The position numbers and the translations under genes are program-made. DNA of 64,000 nt from Delphinapterus leucas. Its lineage: Eukaryota > Chordata > Mammalia > Artiodactyla > Monodontidae. The stretch is from contig NW_022098069.1 in assembly GCF_002288925.2 (NCBI RefSeq), positions 84,389,207 to 84,453,206 of the forward strand, read 5' to 3'. Position 1 is the first letter of the stretch, and each line of letters begins with the position of its first letter. Below are positions 11,758 through 22,769 of the stretch, piece by piece. The notes below the pieces were generated by a model. That model searched no databases. It saw only the letters and a program-made list of their open reading frames with translations, and was not told the DNA's origin.

Positions 11758-12198
11758 GGGGGTTGTTAGAAACTGAGATTTCGGAGGTGGAGCAGTTTCT
11801 GGTGATATAAGAGCTGGGACCAAGGAGGGCTGGAGGAGGAATTCCCTGCGGTGAGCAGTCCTGGGAACAGGTCACCAGATGTGCTGTCACACTGTCACTC
11901 GGTGGGGATGGGGACAGACATCCGGGGTTTGGGAGAGAGGGGAGGGGTGGGCTTGGGCCAGAGGAGTGGATGAGAGTCAAAGAGATGATGGGCGGGTGAG
12001 GGGCGTGTGTTTAGGCTGGAAGCCATCATCCACAGGGCTGGGAGTTGTGGGGTACATTTAGTCCTGAGGTACTTAGAGGAGGCAGTACCCAGGCTGAGAG
12101 GTGGGGACAGGGGCCCTGGTTCTTTGCCGCCTGTTCAGCTGGTTACCTGGTGGCAGCTGAGAGCAATGTAGTGCACAGGAAGGTGAGAGCCAAGTGTG

Positions 12199-12569
12199 CC
12201 CTTTTTTTTTTAAATAAATCTACTTATTTTTATTTTTGTTTATTTTTGGCTGCGTTGGGTCTTTGCTGCTGCACGCGGGCTTTCTCTAGTTGCGGCGAGC
12301 GGGGGCTACTCTTTGTCGCGGTGCGCGGGCTTCTCATTGCGGTGGCTTGTCTTATCGTGGAGCACGGGCTCTAGGCACACGGGCTTCAGTAGTTGTGGTG
12401 CGTGGGTTCAGTAGTCATGGCTTGCAGGCTCTAGAGCGCAGGCTCAGTAGTTGTGGCGCACGGGCTTCGTTGCTCCACGGCATGTGGGATCTTCCCGGGC
12501 CAGGGATTGAACCCATGTCCCCTGCATTGGCAGGCAGATTCTTAACCATTGCACCACTAGGGAAGCTCA
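12199..12569 (-). mobile_element. Long CHR-family SINE, reverse orientation
   Basis: The reversed poly(A) is at the left (TTTTTTTTTTAAATAAATC), then GGCTGCGTTGGGTCTTTGCT, repeated CGGGCTTC blocks, and the head ACCACTAGGGAAGC at the right. Confidence 0.92.
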
Positions 12570-12575
12570 GTGTGC

Positions 12576-12685
12576 CCATTTTAAGGAGGAGGAAACTGAG
12601 GGTCAGAGAGATGAAAGAGCAGTGACACAGTCATACAGAAGGACGTGGCAGAGCCTAGAACTTGAGCTTGGAGCCCCCTGCATCC
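12576..12685 (-). mobile_element. MIR fragment, antisense
   Basis: GCCCATTTTAAGGAGGAGG, AAACTGAGGGTCAGAGAGAT and GGCAGAGCCTAGAACTTGAG match the reverse of the MIR core. Confidence 0.65.
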
Positions 12686-12956
12686 TGGAGCTGGCTCACG
12701 GCTATACCATGCGCTGCCTCCCAAAGTGCCAGGCGTAGGCCATGCCCATGCCTCCTGCAGGGACACTCAGAGCCAGCTAGCGCTGCTCCCCTGACATGTG
12801 CGGTCCAGAGAGTGCCAGTGGACTTGGCGGGCTGGCTGTGCGTGGTGGGGTCCACAGGGTGGGGAGTCCCATGGCCTCCCTGGTTCTGGATGTCCAGCTT
12901 GGCCAGGCTCTGGGCTCCAGCACACATGCAGTGCCTGGGGACGGCCTAGGGGCAGA

Positions 12957-13125
12957 GAAGGGCATGGGCTCTGGAGTCAGACAGACCCAAGTTCAAATCC
13001 TAGCCTTGGGTGAGACTCGGCGATCTCTTGGCCTCAGGTCCTCACCTGCACAAAGGGAACCTTGTCATGGCGGCATAAAAGAGACAGTGCCCAGCAGTGG
13101 CAGGAACTCTGTAAGTGACAGGTGC
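12957..13125 (+). mobile_element. MIR copy, sense
   Basis: GGGCTCTGGAGTCAGACAGA, CCCAAGTTCAAATCC, GGCCTCAGGTCCTCACCTGC and the GTGCCCAGCAG..AACTCTGTAAG tail follow MIR order. Confidence 0.75.
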
Positions 13126-13139
13126 ACAACCCCCACCGC

Positions 13140-13720
13140 TTGGCTGAGCGCTCCTCTTTAATCTATGTTTATTGTCAGGGTCTGGCTGGGCACAGCCCCT
13201 GTACAACAATCTAAGCTGCAGGGAACTGTAGGAAACTCAGATGAAGCTGACCTCACATTACAGAGGATTTACTCGCTCAATCAACTGAGAGCTTAGAAAC
13301 AACAGCTTCAGGCGTGGCATGATCCAGGCTCAAGACCAGCTTGCTTTCTCTCCTCTTCTCAGTTCCACTCCTCAGTTAGCTCCATTTCAAGGCAGACTGT
13401 CCCCTCAAGGTCATCAGATGGCTGCCAGTCCCACTTTTCCTGGTTCCCACGCTGAGGGAAAGTGTCTGTGCAGAAGGAAATGTTTCTTCCTAACAGTGTC
13501 AGCCAATGGTACCTTATATGGATTGGCTCTCGTAGGGTAAAGGACCCACCCCTGAAAAAATCACCATGGAAGGGGGATGGGATATACTGACAAGCTCAGC
13601 CGATCAGGGCTCACCCTTGAATGGCACTGGGTTCAGACCCACCTGAGTTTCATGAGGAGGACAGGAAACCAGGCTCCAGCTGATTGGGAAAATGGTAAGC
13701 AGTTCTCAGAAAGCACCAGG
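13140..13720 (-). mobile_element. Probable old transposon relic, family uncertain
   Basis: CAACTGAGAGCTTAGAAACA, CAGGCGTGGCATGATCCAGG, AGATGGCTGCCAG and CACCATGGAAGGGGGATGGG recall a common interspersed repeat. I cannot name the family or orientation with confidence. Confidence 0.4.
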
Positions 13721-14972
13721 ATCTGCCTCCAGGGCTTATACTGTCACAGGGTGGGTGCTGGGAGGTCTGCCCTGGGTCCAGGCTGAGAGGCTGAGGTAGC
13801 TGCGGGAAGCCCGGCCTGGCAGGAGACACATGGGTGTGAGGTTCTGCCAGGTCAGGGAACAAAGGGGGGTGGGCTGCCCTGGAGGGTGTGTGGGAGGGGC
13901 TCCCATCCCTGAGGGGGTGCAAGCTCATGAGGAGGACGCTCAGTGGGGACTCTAGACTCTTGTGGGACTCCCTCTGGCCCGGAGCAGCTCATCTTTGTGA
14001 CTGGGTGACCTCAGTCTCCAACTGGCCACCCACAAACCAGGGCCCAGCTGTGTGGCCCTGGGTGAGTTACTTCACCTCCCTAGGCCTGAAACATGGGGAT
14101 GGTAAGAGTTTCTGCACAGGGACCCCCCGCCCCGGGGGTTAAACCACACCTGGGCACAGAGCATGGTGGGAACGGGTTTCATGTTAGGACCGTTGACGGG
14201 GCGGTGGGGGGGGGCGGCTAGGGAGCACCTGTGTCCCATTAGCAGCATGAAAGCTTGGAGCGGAGCCCCAGAGGGCCAGCAGGCGGTCCCCTCACCCTCA
14301 GCTCTGAAGTGCTTCCTCTCTGGCTCACCTTCAGTCTAGCAGCCCGCTGGGACCGTGTGGACACAGCTCAGGGGTCCCGGAGAGCAGTGTGGCCCAGGGG
14401 AGAGGGGAGAGGGGCGACAGATCCCTGCCCATCACTCCCAACAAGCCTGCCCATCCTGACACCCTGGATGGCCAGAGTGACTGTTTCTGGGCATCAACTT
14501 GCCCCCCACCTCCGGCGAGGATGGAGAAGGGCCTCAGGGGCTGAAAGAAAGGCTGGCGGCTCCTCAGAGGGTGGACAGAGGCCCAGCAGCCTCCAGGACA
14601 GCTGCTCCGTTGGCTGGGGGGTGAGCCGGCTGTCCAGTGAGGGCCGCCTTGCTGGACAGGACGGACAGGATGTACCCTCCCAGGAGTGGGGTGGGCCGCT
14701 CTGGTCCAGGGGGAGGTTCACTTCCAACTCCTGTCAGTGTTGAGGTGGGGCAGGGTGATTTCCAAGAAGGGCTTGGGCTGCAGACAGTCAAACCGGAGAA
14801 TTGTTGTCTTGAAAGAAGGGAAAAGGACCAAGGCCTGCTGGCCGGGCGGCTCTGATTTCATCATTTCAATCAGCCGGGACCCCTTTAAGACGCCTACCCA
14901 CTCCTTCCTCTCAGCTTTCCTTGCCCGGCCCTCACGCAGCTCTGCTGGTTCCAAACCAGCTTTTGTAGGAGA

Positions 14973-15140
14973 CGCATATTGTCTGGGTTCCAATCCCGAT
15001 TCTGTAGCTCCCTTGCTCACTGTGTGACCTTGGGCAAGTTATTGAACCTCTGTGCCCCGCTCTTTTCATCTGTGAAACGGGCATGTCAATGGGAGGATGT
15101 GGTGAGGACCAGACACAGATGCTTTGAGGCTCAATCATGT
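14973..15140 (+). mobile_element. MIR copy, sense
   Basis: GGGTTCCAATCCCGATTCTG, TGTGTGACCTTGGGCAAGTT and CATCTGTGAAACGGGCATG are clear MIR landmarks in order. Confidence 0.85.
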
Positions 15141-15241
15141 GACCTTTTGTTAACAATTAGCCTGGCATCTCTGCAACCCACCTCCCCTTCTTGGGCCTCA
15201 GTTTTCCCTTCTATAAAATGGGCATGGAACAGAAATGTGGT

Positions 15242-15405
15242 GCTGGGATAAAAGCATGAACTTTGGGTTCAGACCCGACTATCTTCTAACCCTGGGTCCA
15301 TTGCCTAATGGCTTTGGGGTCTTGGGAAAGCCACTCAACCTCTCCTAGCTTGGTTTTCTGCTCCCATGAGGTGGGTGTAACTAGCCCCCACCTTGTGGTA
15401 CTTAA
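15242..15405 (+). mobile_element. MIR copy, sense
   Basis: AAAGCATGAACTTTGGGTTC, GTCTTGGGAAAGCCACTCAA and GGTTTTCTGCTCCCATGAGG follow the MIR layout, with moderate divergence. Confidence 0.65.
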
Positions 15406-15584
15406 AAAAACTCCCCGAGACAGGGCAGAGCTGGGCCAGTAGGCGGGGCCCAGGAGTGGCTGTCTCCGGGGCTGGGACTTGGCCCCAAGGGCTGCCTCCC
15501 CTCCTCCAGGCTGTTGTCCCCCCACCCCTCCACCCCTCCAACTCTGTCCCCTCAGAGTTAACAACACACTTACTCAGCCTTCAC

Positions 15585-16095
15585 CTCCTGTATTCATTTT
15601 CCGTGCCGCAAAACGAATCACCACAAACCTAGTGGCTGGAAACAACGCACATGTATTGTCTCATGGTATCTGTGGGGCAAGACTCCGGCACGACTTGTTT
15701 GGTCCTCGCTCAGGGTCTCACACAGTGTTGGCTGCCTGCAACCCCCGACTAGAGGCCCAGCGGGGAAGACATCTTCAGGCCCTTCAGGCTGTTGGCAGAA
15801 TTCATTTCCTTGCGGCTGTAGGACTGAGGTCCCCACTGTCTTGTGGGCTGTCGGTTGGGGACCACTCAGCTCCTAGAGGTCACCCCAGGTCCTTGCCTTG
15901 TGGCCCCCTCCATGGGTCCCTCACACTTCCAATCTCTCTACACTTTGAGCCTCTGCCTTCAGGAAGGACCCAGGCCCTTTTAAGGGCTCACCTGATTAGT
16001 TCAGGCCCACCCATACTCAAGGGGCATAGGAAGGGTGTGTACACCGGGGGCAGGAACCTTGGGGGCCATCTTACATCCCTACGTACTGCCTCTGT
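15585..16095 (-). mobile_element. Old LTR relic (ERVL/MaLR class), antisense
   Basis: ACCACAAACCTAGTGGCTGG, CATTTCCTTGCGGCTGTAGG, GGACTGAGGTCCCCACTG, TCAGCTCCTAGAGGTCACC and CTTGGGGGCCATCTTA are landmarks of an old LTR. The subfamily is uncertain. Confidence 0.6.
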
Positions 16096-16224
16096 TAGTC
16101 CTTAGGAACCCCAGGAGGAAGTTTCCTTCTTGTCATTCTCTAGATAGATAGAAAACTGAGGCCCAAGGTCACAAGGGAACTAATAGAGAAGCAACGTGAT
16201 GACCAGCCTTTGATGTTTGCAACC

Positions 16225-16461
16225 TTCTTTTTTTTCTTTATTATTTTAAATTTTCTTTACTCTTATTTTTGTTTTTTGACTGCATCGGGTCTTACCTGCA
16301 GCACACGGGATCTTCAGTGAAGCGCGCGAGCTCAGTAGTTGTGGTGAATGGGCTTAGTTACCCCATGGCGTGTGGGATCTCAGTTCCCCCACCAGGGATC
16401 GAACCCACAACCCCTGCATTGGAAGGCGGACACATTACCCCTGGACCACCAGGGAAGTCCC
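16225..16461 (-). mobile_element. CHR-family SINE, reverse orientation
   Basis: Reversed T-rich tail, GACTGCATCGGGTCTTACC, CGTGTGGGATCTCAGTTCCC, ACCAGGGATCGAACCC and GACCACCAGGGAAGTCC. Confidence 0.9.
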
Positions 16462-17294
16462 TGCAGCTTTCTTTTGTAGATAAGGGAACTGATGTTCTCT
16501 CCACAGTCTCCTGGAGTCCAGCAAAGTCCAGAGGTGGGAATTATAGGAGCAGCATTTAGCTCACTTGAAGGAAGAACATTCTAACAACGGGAAGGATTGC
16601 CTTGATGGGTAGTGAGCTCCCCGTCACTAGAGGTGTGCAAGCAGAGTGTCCACCTCTGTGAAGGGAATACCCAGAGATCTGCTGGTCTCGGTCACTGTGC
16701 AGCTTCCTCCAGCTCAGTCTCTGAGACTTACCTTCCTGCCACCTGGGACTGGGATCAGGCCATACCTGACGTTAGATCACCTTGCACCTACCAGGAAGGT
16801 GCACCGATAAGCCCTCTTTTGCTGAAGCCAGTTGGAGTGGGGCTTTCTGTCGCTTACCCGCAAACAACTTGGGGCCAAGGCATCACCTTGCACCTGGATC
16901 TCTGCAGAATCCCCCGCCAGGTCGCTTACTTTTTGCACACCCCGTTCTGGCCAATCCAGGCCTTCATGTAGCCAGAACAAGTTGTCTCAGAACAGCTGAC
17001 CATGTTGTGCTGCTACTTTTCCTCCTGCAGGGGTCCCCACTGCCCTAGAGAGAAGGCCTGCCTTCCCTAACCCTGCTGGCCCCCTTTGCACCCCTGCACC
17101 CTCTCCTGGGGTTCCCTGTTTTCCTGCTCTGTCCAGCAAACCCCTCCCCAGCATTCAGAGTCCACTCAGGGAAGGCCCTCCTTTCCCCTGGGCCCCAGAG
17201 TGGACCCCATCCAGCCCCCAGGCTTCCCTCTGTCCCAGCATCCTCCGTGCGTGCTGTCATGGTGTGGTTGCCCCAAGACCATGCAGTGAACTGG

Positions 17295-17475
17295 CCGTGG
17301 GCATGCGCTCTGGAGCCATACACCCTGGGTCCATATCTTGCGCCGTGTCGGGCAGGCTCTGTGCCTTTGGCCACCTTACCCCACCTGTCTGTGCCTTGGC
17401 TGCCCCACCTGCAAAATGGGGATTATAGTAGCACCTATTCCCCAGGGTCCCCAGAGCAGTCCTGAGTGCTAGCTG
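17295..17475 (+). mobile_element. MIR copy, sense
   Basis: GGGCATGCGCTCTGGAGCC, TGTGCCTTGGCTGCCCCACC and TGCAAAATGGGGATTATAGT match the MIR consensus in order. Confidence 0.75.
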
Positions 17476-17479
17476 GTGC

Positions 17480-20400
17480 CTGCCCCTCCCCCTCTGTCCC
17501 TGGAGGCCAGGGGCCAGGGAAGACACAGGGGCGAGGAGGGAAGTCTCTCTCTCAGAGAGACTCACCTCCTCCAAGTGTGGTAAGGGCCAAGGGGCTGGGG
17601 GCTGAAGACAGAGTGGGTCCCACCCACCCTGACCCCCTCCCCACCCTAACCCTGTGCAGGGGGCCCACCCTCTGAGTCACCCACTAACGTGGGCTGACAA
17701 GTCTTACTGCAGGCCGAGGTGCGGTCGGGATGCGAAGTCCCCAAAGTGACTTAAGTCATGACCTCATCCAATGGGAAGCCTTAGACAAAATTCAGGTCAA
17801 AGGGCAGAGGCTTCCCAGAGCTTGCGGAGCTCAACCCGAGGACCAAGATCCGGCCGGCTCTCCAACTCTGTGCAGAGATGGAGGCCTGGGCTGGAGGTCC
17901 CCCAGGGCTCCCGCCTGGACAGACTCAACTCCATTCCAATTAGCGTAAGTAACCTTGGCCAACGCCCAGCCTGGCCAGCGCTGGGGAGATGAGACACTGC
18001 CCCTCTCTGCAGGGGGCTGACACCTGGAGCGGAGTCAGGCACGACCCAGATGGTGACCGTGCGGCAGAGTCTGCAGGGAGCACGACTGCCCTCCGCCCAC
18101 CGCTCGCTGCTCTGCCGGTGCTCAGGGACGCGCCAGGCAACCCCACCCGTCTCCCCGCCTGGTCCTTGGGCGCCAGGCTATGGGGAGAATGCCTCGGTCC
18201 CCTGGGCTATGTTTTCTTAGAGGGTCCCAGGGCAGAGTGTCTGCGGCCCTCGTTGACATGGGTCTGACGGCCTTCAGTCCTCATGGCCCACTCCCCTCTT
18301 CTGGAACCTTCTCGCCCTGCCGTGTTGTGTGCCAAGAGTCACATGGGCTGACCCAGCCCGTGCACCGAAAGGTTTGTGGAGCTGTTTCCCTGCGGTATAG
18401 TGTGTTACATGGGGAAGGCGTCCTCACGAGCGAGTGAGGCCTGTTCTCATCAAGTTCAGTATCACCTGCTCCAGGTCCTGAATGAGGTTCTAGGGTGTTC
18501 CTCCAAGCTTGGGCACTTACTGCAGAGCTCCCCCGCCCCCCCCCCCCGGGCCAGTCTGAATCCCACCTGCTAAGGAATGGAGCTTCTTGCAGGATCCCTA
18601 GTCTGGCTTGCCCCTCATTCCCAGTGAGAGCTATTTTCTGGGGAGCCACACGGGACCGGCTGTGGAAGGTGTCAGGCCATCCTGCAGAATCCTTTCTGAG
18701 GCTCCCTGGGGACACCTCTTTCCCCTTAGTAGTGAGAAGTCAGGCTGCTTTGGAGTAATGGCTTCTTCCTTCAACATGGACATTACGTTTCCATCTTTGC
18801 CTTGGCTACCAGGAAGCTGGGAGCCAAATTTATGGGCATGCGCTAAAAACTAGCATCTTGTGACAAGAATTTGTATATTAGCTCCTCTGGCTTCCCATTA
18901 TTTTTCTATCACTCTTTTTTGCTTTAATTGATTTATCTTCCTTCCTTTTTATCTTGTTCTTGTTTGTTAAAGGCCTTAAGTACCAACGGTGGGGGGTAAG
19001 GGGGAGTAAATATAAATGAATGAATAATAAATAGGAAGAGCCTCCACCTTCCTTGAAGCAGCACCTGGGAGCATCCTAGGCCTCCGAGGACGTTCACCCA
19101 CGGTGGGGTGGAGGCGGAGACTCAGATCCAGCGGGAGGGGCTCCTGCAGCAGGCGGGGAAGCCACTGAAGGGGCCCTGGTTCGCACCCAGAGGCAGGATG
19201 GAGTCGGAGCAGCAGGGGGCGCTGCTCCCTTCGTCTCCCCGGCAGCTGCAGGAACATCTGGAAACAGATTCCCTTTTCACCGACAGAGCACTCTGGGCCT
19301 GGGGCCAGCCATGCTCACTGCAGCCTCTGTGAGAAGGGCCTGCCTATTTCAGGCAAAAACAAAGGCAACCCCAGGGACTGCACCCCAGTTTCAGAGGGCA
19401 GAAGGGAAGCCACGGATGGGCCCTTTCACTTTGGGCCTCAGTTTCCCCATCTGTACAAGGGGAATAAATATCCCCTTTGCAAGACGGTTGTAAAGGTCAA
19501 ATCAGGTGACCGTTGGGGGCAGTGTGGTCTTGAGGGAAGGGCATGGACTGAGTCCCAGGCTGCCACACACTGTGACCCGTGCATCCCAGAGCTCCCTTCA
19601 AGGATCACGATACCCACCTCCCAGGGCAGCCGTGAATATGGCATCAAATCATGTAAGCAGAACACCTGAACAGCCTCAGGGCCCAAGAACAGCAGGCGTT
19701 GTCCCGTGTAAACTGTAGAGGGCTGTGAGAGCTCTGGTCTGCAGCTGTGGCCAGCCTAGGACCTCTCTGAGACTCAGTTTCCCCACCTGTAGACAAAAGG
19801 TTTACAAGAAATGAGCTCCCGGTCCTACCCAGGTCTCTGCTTTTCTGTGCACTGGAGCATCCCAGCAGGGTTGGGTGTCTGGCATGCTGAGGACCCCCAA
19901 GGAGCCTACTCTGGGTCATGGTGCCCCCAGGATGTCCTGGGCCCGTGGGCCACTCCCTCTGCCCCTCAGACCTGCACCCTCCCTAGAGGAGAGACAAACC
20001 AGGAGCCCTGGCCAGGGTTGGGGGAGGCCCAGACCAGCCCTGTGGTCCCCCACCCCTGGCATTCTGGGTTATTCCAAGAAAGGCCTGAAATTCTCCACAT
20101 CTTCAAAGCAAAATGCATTTCCAGTTTTTCGAGGCAGAAGTGCATATCCCATTGCCCTTTGTCAAAGGGCCCTTTAGAAAGGGAAGACCCAGGCTCCTGC
20201 GGCCCGTTCTCCTGCTGACCTTCAACCCTACGCTCACGGCCACTGCCTCTCAGGGCCCCCAGCTCCCCTTCTGTACCCCAGCCTGAGCTACTTCCTCCAG
20301 CATACCTGTCAGATGGGCCACATCCCATCTAACCTCTCAGCAGTGCCCAGTCCTTCAAGGACGCCAAGGCTCTCAGGGACCAGACACAGTCCCTCCCCCC

Positions 20401-21030
20401 ACCACCACCCCCAGCTCCCTCTCCCTCCTCTGAGCCAGAGGTTCCTAACCTGGGTGTCTGAAAACTTGGATGAAAAAAAAAAATCTTTATTTTCACCATT
20501 CCCTCCCCTGAAGCCCAGCATATCCTTCCATGGTGAAGCAGGCCCAAGCCACAGGGCCCCTGTGACCCTGTCACCGAGAGGAATACAGGTATTTCCCCCC
20601 ATGCTGCAGCGGCTGCAGGCACCTCTAGACCTCCTTGTGCTCTGAAATCTGGCCGGGTGTCCCACTGCTGGCCAGATCTTATTCAAGCGGTTCACAGAGA
20701 AGCCACGTACATACCGTGGATTTATATGTTTAGCTAACTGGGTTAGGGTTAATCAGAGCACTGCTTCCCCTGGTAATGCTCTGCAGTTTGTTTTATGCAT
20801 TTAAAAGACATCATTCCGAGCAGGGCTCTCCAGAATTCACCAGGCGGCTGAAGGGCCTGCCGGAGAGGGTACAGACCCCCAACTCCAGGGTCTGCACCCG
20901 AGGGCTTTCTCTGCCGAATGGGTCGCCACTCTGACTTGCCTTTGCTTGTGGACCCTTGGCCCAGGTGGGGCAGAGCTCCTGGCTGGACCCCGCCAGCCCC
21001 CAGGCCCATGACCGCATCCAGACCCTGCAC
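17480..21030. other. Upstream intergenic region of HTRA3, mostly unique
   Basis: No supported gene. It contains a C-rich run near 18530-18548, a MIR-like copy at about 19515-19700, an A9 tract near 20475 and a CTCF-like site at 19209. ORFs of up to 144 codons overlap on both strands and look like GC artefacts. Distal regulatory elements of HTRA3 could lie here, but none can be proven by reading. Confidence 0.45.
19209..19223 (+). promoter_or_regulatory. CTCF-like site
   Basis: GCAGCAGGGGGCGCT differs at one base from the common CTCF core CCAGCAGGGGGCGCT. It lies about 3 kb upstream of the inferred HTRA3 start. Motif match only. Confidence 0.4.
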
Positions 21031-21031
21031 C

Positions 21032-21206
21032 CTCTTATTTATTTGGCTGCGCCAGGTCTTAGTTACGGCATGCAGGATCTTTAGTTGCGGCATGCGGGAC
21101 CTTTAGTTGCGGCATACGGGATCTGGTTCCCTGACCAGGGATCGAACCCGGGCCCCCTGCATTGGGAACGCGGAGTCTTAACCACTGGACCACCAGCGAA
21201 GTCCCA
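21032..21206 (-). mobile_element. CHR-1-like SINE with triplicated tail block, reverse orientation
   Basis: ATTTGGCTGCGCCAGGTCTT, three near-identical TTAGTTRCGGCATRCRGGA units, GACCAGGGATCGAACCCG and GACCACCAGCGAAGTCCC. It lies about 1 kb upstream of the HTRA3 promoter. Confidence 0.9.
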
Positions 21207-21780
21207 GACCCTACACCCTCTTGAAGCTCACCTCCAAAGGAGGGTTCTGCCCTCTCCTCGGATCCCCACAGCCCTTGTCACGCTGATGACATCATGGTCA
21301 CCAGGCTCTGGGCCCTCGGGCAGGGCCTGGGTCTGAAGTGGCTTTTCAGAGACCGTGTGCGGAATAATCAGGAGGATGCAGCAGCCTCCCGGTGCCACGG
21401 GCCGACTGCGCGCCACGCGCAAAGTGCTTGCGGACATTCCTCCACCATCCACTGCGTGGGACTCTCCCTACGTCCTATGGGGCAGCAAGCGCTATTCCTT
21501 CCCCTTTCCTGGAGAGGAAACTGAGGCACGGAGCTGTAAGACAACTGCCAGGGCCACAGAGCACCGAGGGCGGGGCTGCCCCCAGACAGGCCCTGTCCAG
21601 AGCCTGGGGGAGCACATCCTCCAAGCTCTAAAGCCTGAGGACAGGGGGTGGGGGCGGCACTTCCTGAAGGTTTGTCCCCAGTGGAGGTGGGGAGCCGTGA
21701 GGGGTGACATCCATCCCTCCCACCAACGTGGATTGGTCGGGGCCTGTCCTGAGGGCTTCCTGGCTGAGGAGGCCCGAGGT

Positions 21781-21805
21781 GGGGGGGGGGGGGGGGGGGG
21801 GGGGG
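21781..21805 (+). repeat. Run of 25 G, possible G-quadruplex
   Basis: An uninterrupted G25 is followed by a further G-rich block (AGGCGGGGGGGAGG), about 370 bases upstream of the inferred HTRA3 start site. It can form G-quadruplexes. Its length is also error-prone in sequencing. Confidence 0.9.
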
Positions 21806-22059
21806 AGGCGGGGGGGAGGAGCCGGGACGGCCCATTTCTAGGAAGGGGAGGGGAGGGCGAGTAGCTGAGGTCACTGGAACTCAGTCTTGAACTCGGCTAG
21901 CTCAGGGATCCCCAGGGGTGCCGGAGGCCCGCACACTGGTGGCTTCTCCTCCCCAAGGCCCCTAGCCGGGGGGCGGGGTCGCAGAATATCCATCACACCG
22001 GTTTCCCAGACCAGGCAGGCCCCGCTTTCGGCCTCGGGTGGGTCCAGGCCCGGAAGGCC

Positions 22060-22180
22060 GGGCGGGGGCGGTTGGGCCGGGGCGGAGCTGGCGGAGTGGC
22101 CGGGCCGCCCCCTTCCAGCGAGGGCGGGCGGGAGGCCGGCGCCTTTAAACGCGGCGGGGCCGGCTACCCGCCACCGTCTG
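22060..22180 (+). promoter_or_regulatory. HTRA3: Core promoter of HTRA3: GC boxes and a TATA-like TTTAAA
   Basis: GC boxes (GGGCGGGGGCGG near 22060-22071, GGGGCGGAGC near 22079-22088, more near 22122) precede TTTAAA at 22144-22149. If TTTAAA acts as a TATA element, transcription would start near 22175, giving a 5' UTR of about 210 bases. The start site is inferred and CpG-island promoters often start at several positions. Confidence 0.6.
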
Positions 22181-22232
22181 CCCAGAGGGAGCGGGCGCCT
22201 CCCCAGTGCCCCGCGTTTTCCGCGCCCCGGGC

Positions 22233-22265
22233 ATGTCTCTGCGGTCCCGTCGCCCGCCCGCCTGA
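22233..22265 (+). other. Short upstream ORF in the HTRA3 leader (10 codons)
   Basis: An ATG with G at -3 (GGGCATGT) opens MSLRSRRPPA and stops at TGA (22263-22265), 119 bases before the HTRA3 start. It is the only ATG I find between the TATA-like element and the main start. If the leader begins upstream of 22233, it could reduce translation of HTRA3. Translation is not shown. Confidence 0.45.
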
Positions 22266-22384
22266 GCCGCCGGCGCGTGTGGCCGCGCTCCCGCCCGCGT
22301 TCCCTCCGTCGGCGCCCGGAGCAGCGGCCTCGGTGTGCCCCTGGCCGGTCCCCCGCGCTGCCGCCCGCCGCGGGCCCGTCCGCC

Positions 22385-22769
22385 ATGCAGGCGCGGGCGC
22401 TAGTCCTGGCCGCCCTGGTCGCGCTGGCGCTGGCCTGGGAGCCCCTGGCCACGTCGTGCCCCGCGCGCTGCGACGTGTCGCGGTGCCCGAGTCCCCGCTG
22501 TCCCGGCGGCTACGTGCCCGACCTCTGCAACTGCTGCCTGGTGTGCGCCGCCGTCGAGGGCGAGCCGTGCGGCCGCGCCGTAGACTCGCCGTGCGGGGAG
22601 AGCCTGGAGTGTGTGCGCGGCGTGTGTCGGTGTCGCTGGGCGCACGCCGTGTGCGGCACCGACGGGCACACCTACGCCAACGTGTGCGCGCTGCAGGCGG
22701 CCAGCCGCCGCGCGCTGCAGCTCTCCGGGACGCCCGTGCGCCAGCTGCAGAAAGGCGCCTGCCCATCGG
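22385..22769 (+). CDS. HTRA3: HTRA3 coding exon 1: signal peptide, IGFBP-like and Kazal-like modules
   Basis: This exon holds codons 1-128 plus one base of codon 129, ending at a GTAAGC donor (22770). The start ATG has G at -3 (GCCATGC), and a hydrophobic Leu/Ala signal peptide (about residues 1-17) follows directly. Cysteine spacing around LCNCCLVC (48-54) is a degenerate form of the IGFBP GCGCCxxC motif. The Kazal-like module carries [12 protein letters not shown]. The reading frame stays open upstream to 21887, but that is an effect of GC content. The methionine at 22385 is chosen because it starts the signal peptide and gives the family's usual length. The exon lies inside the CpG island. 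Confidence 0.97.

Noticed and set aside
21887..22384. In-frame open extension of 166 codons upstream of the HTRA3 start
   Set aside because: The CpG island lacks stops by composition. The signal peptide starts exactly at 22385, the length then matches the family, and the extension would cross the inferred promoter.
21871..22452. Antisense ORF of 193 codons across the promoter
   Set aside because: Arg/Gly/Pro/Ala-rich product typical of a GC-rich shadow frame, with no domain and no splice context.
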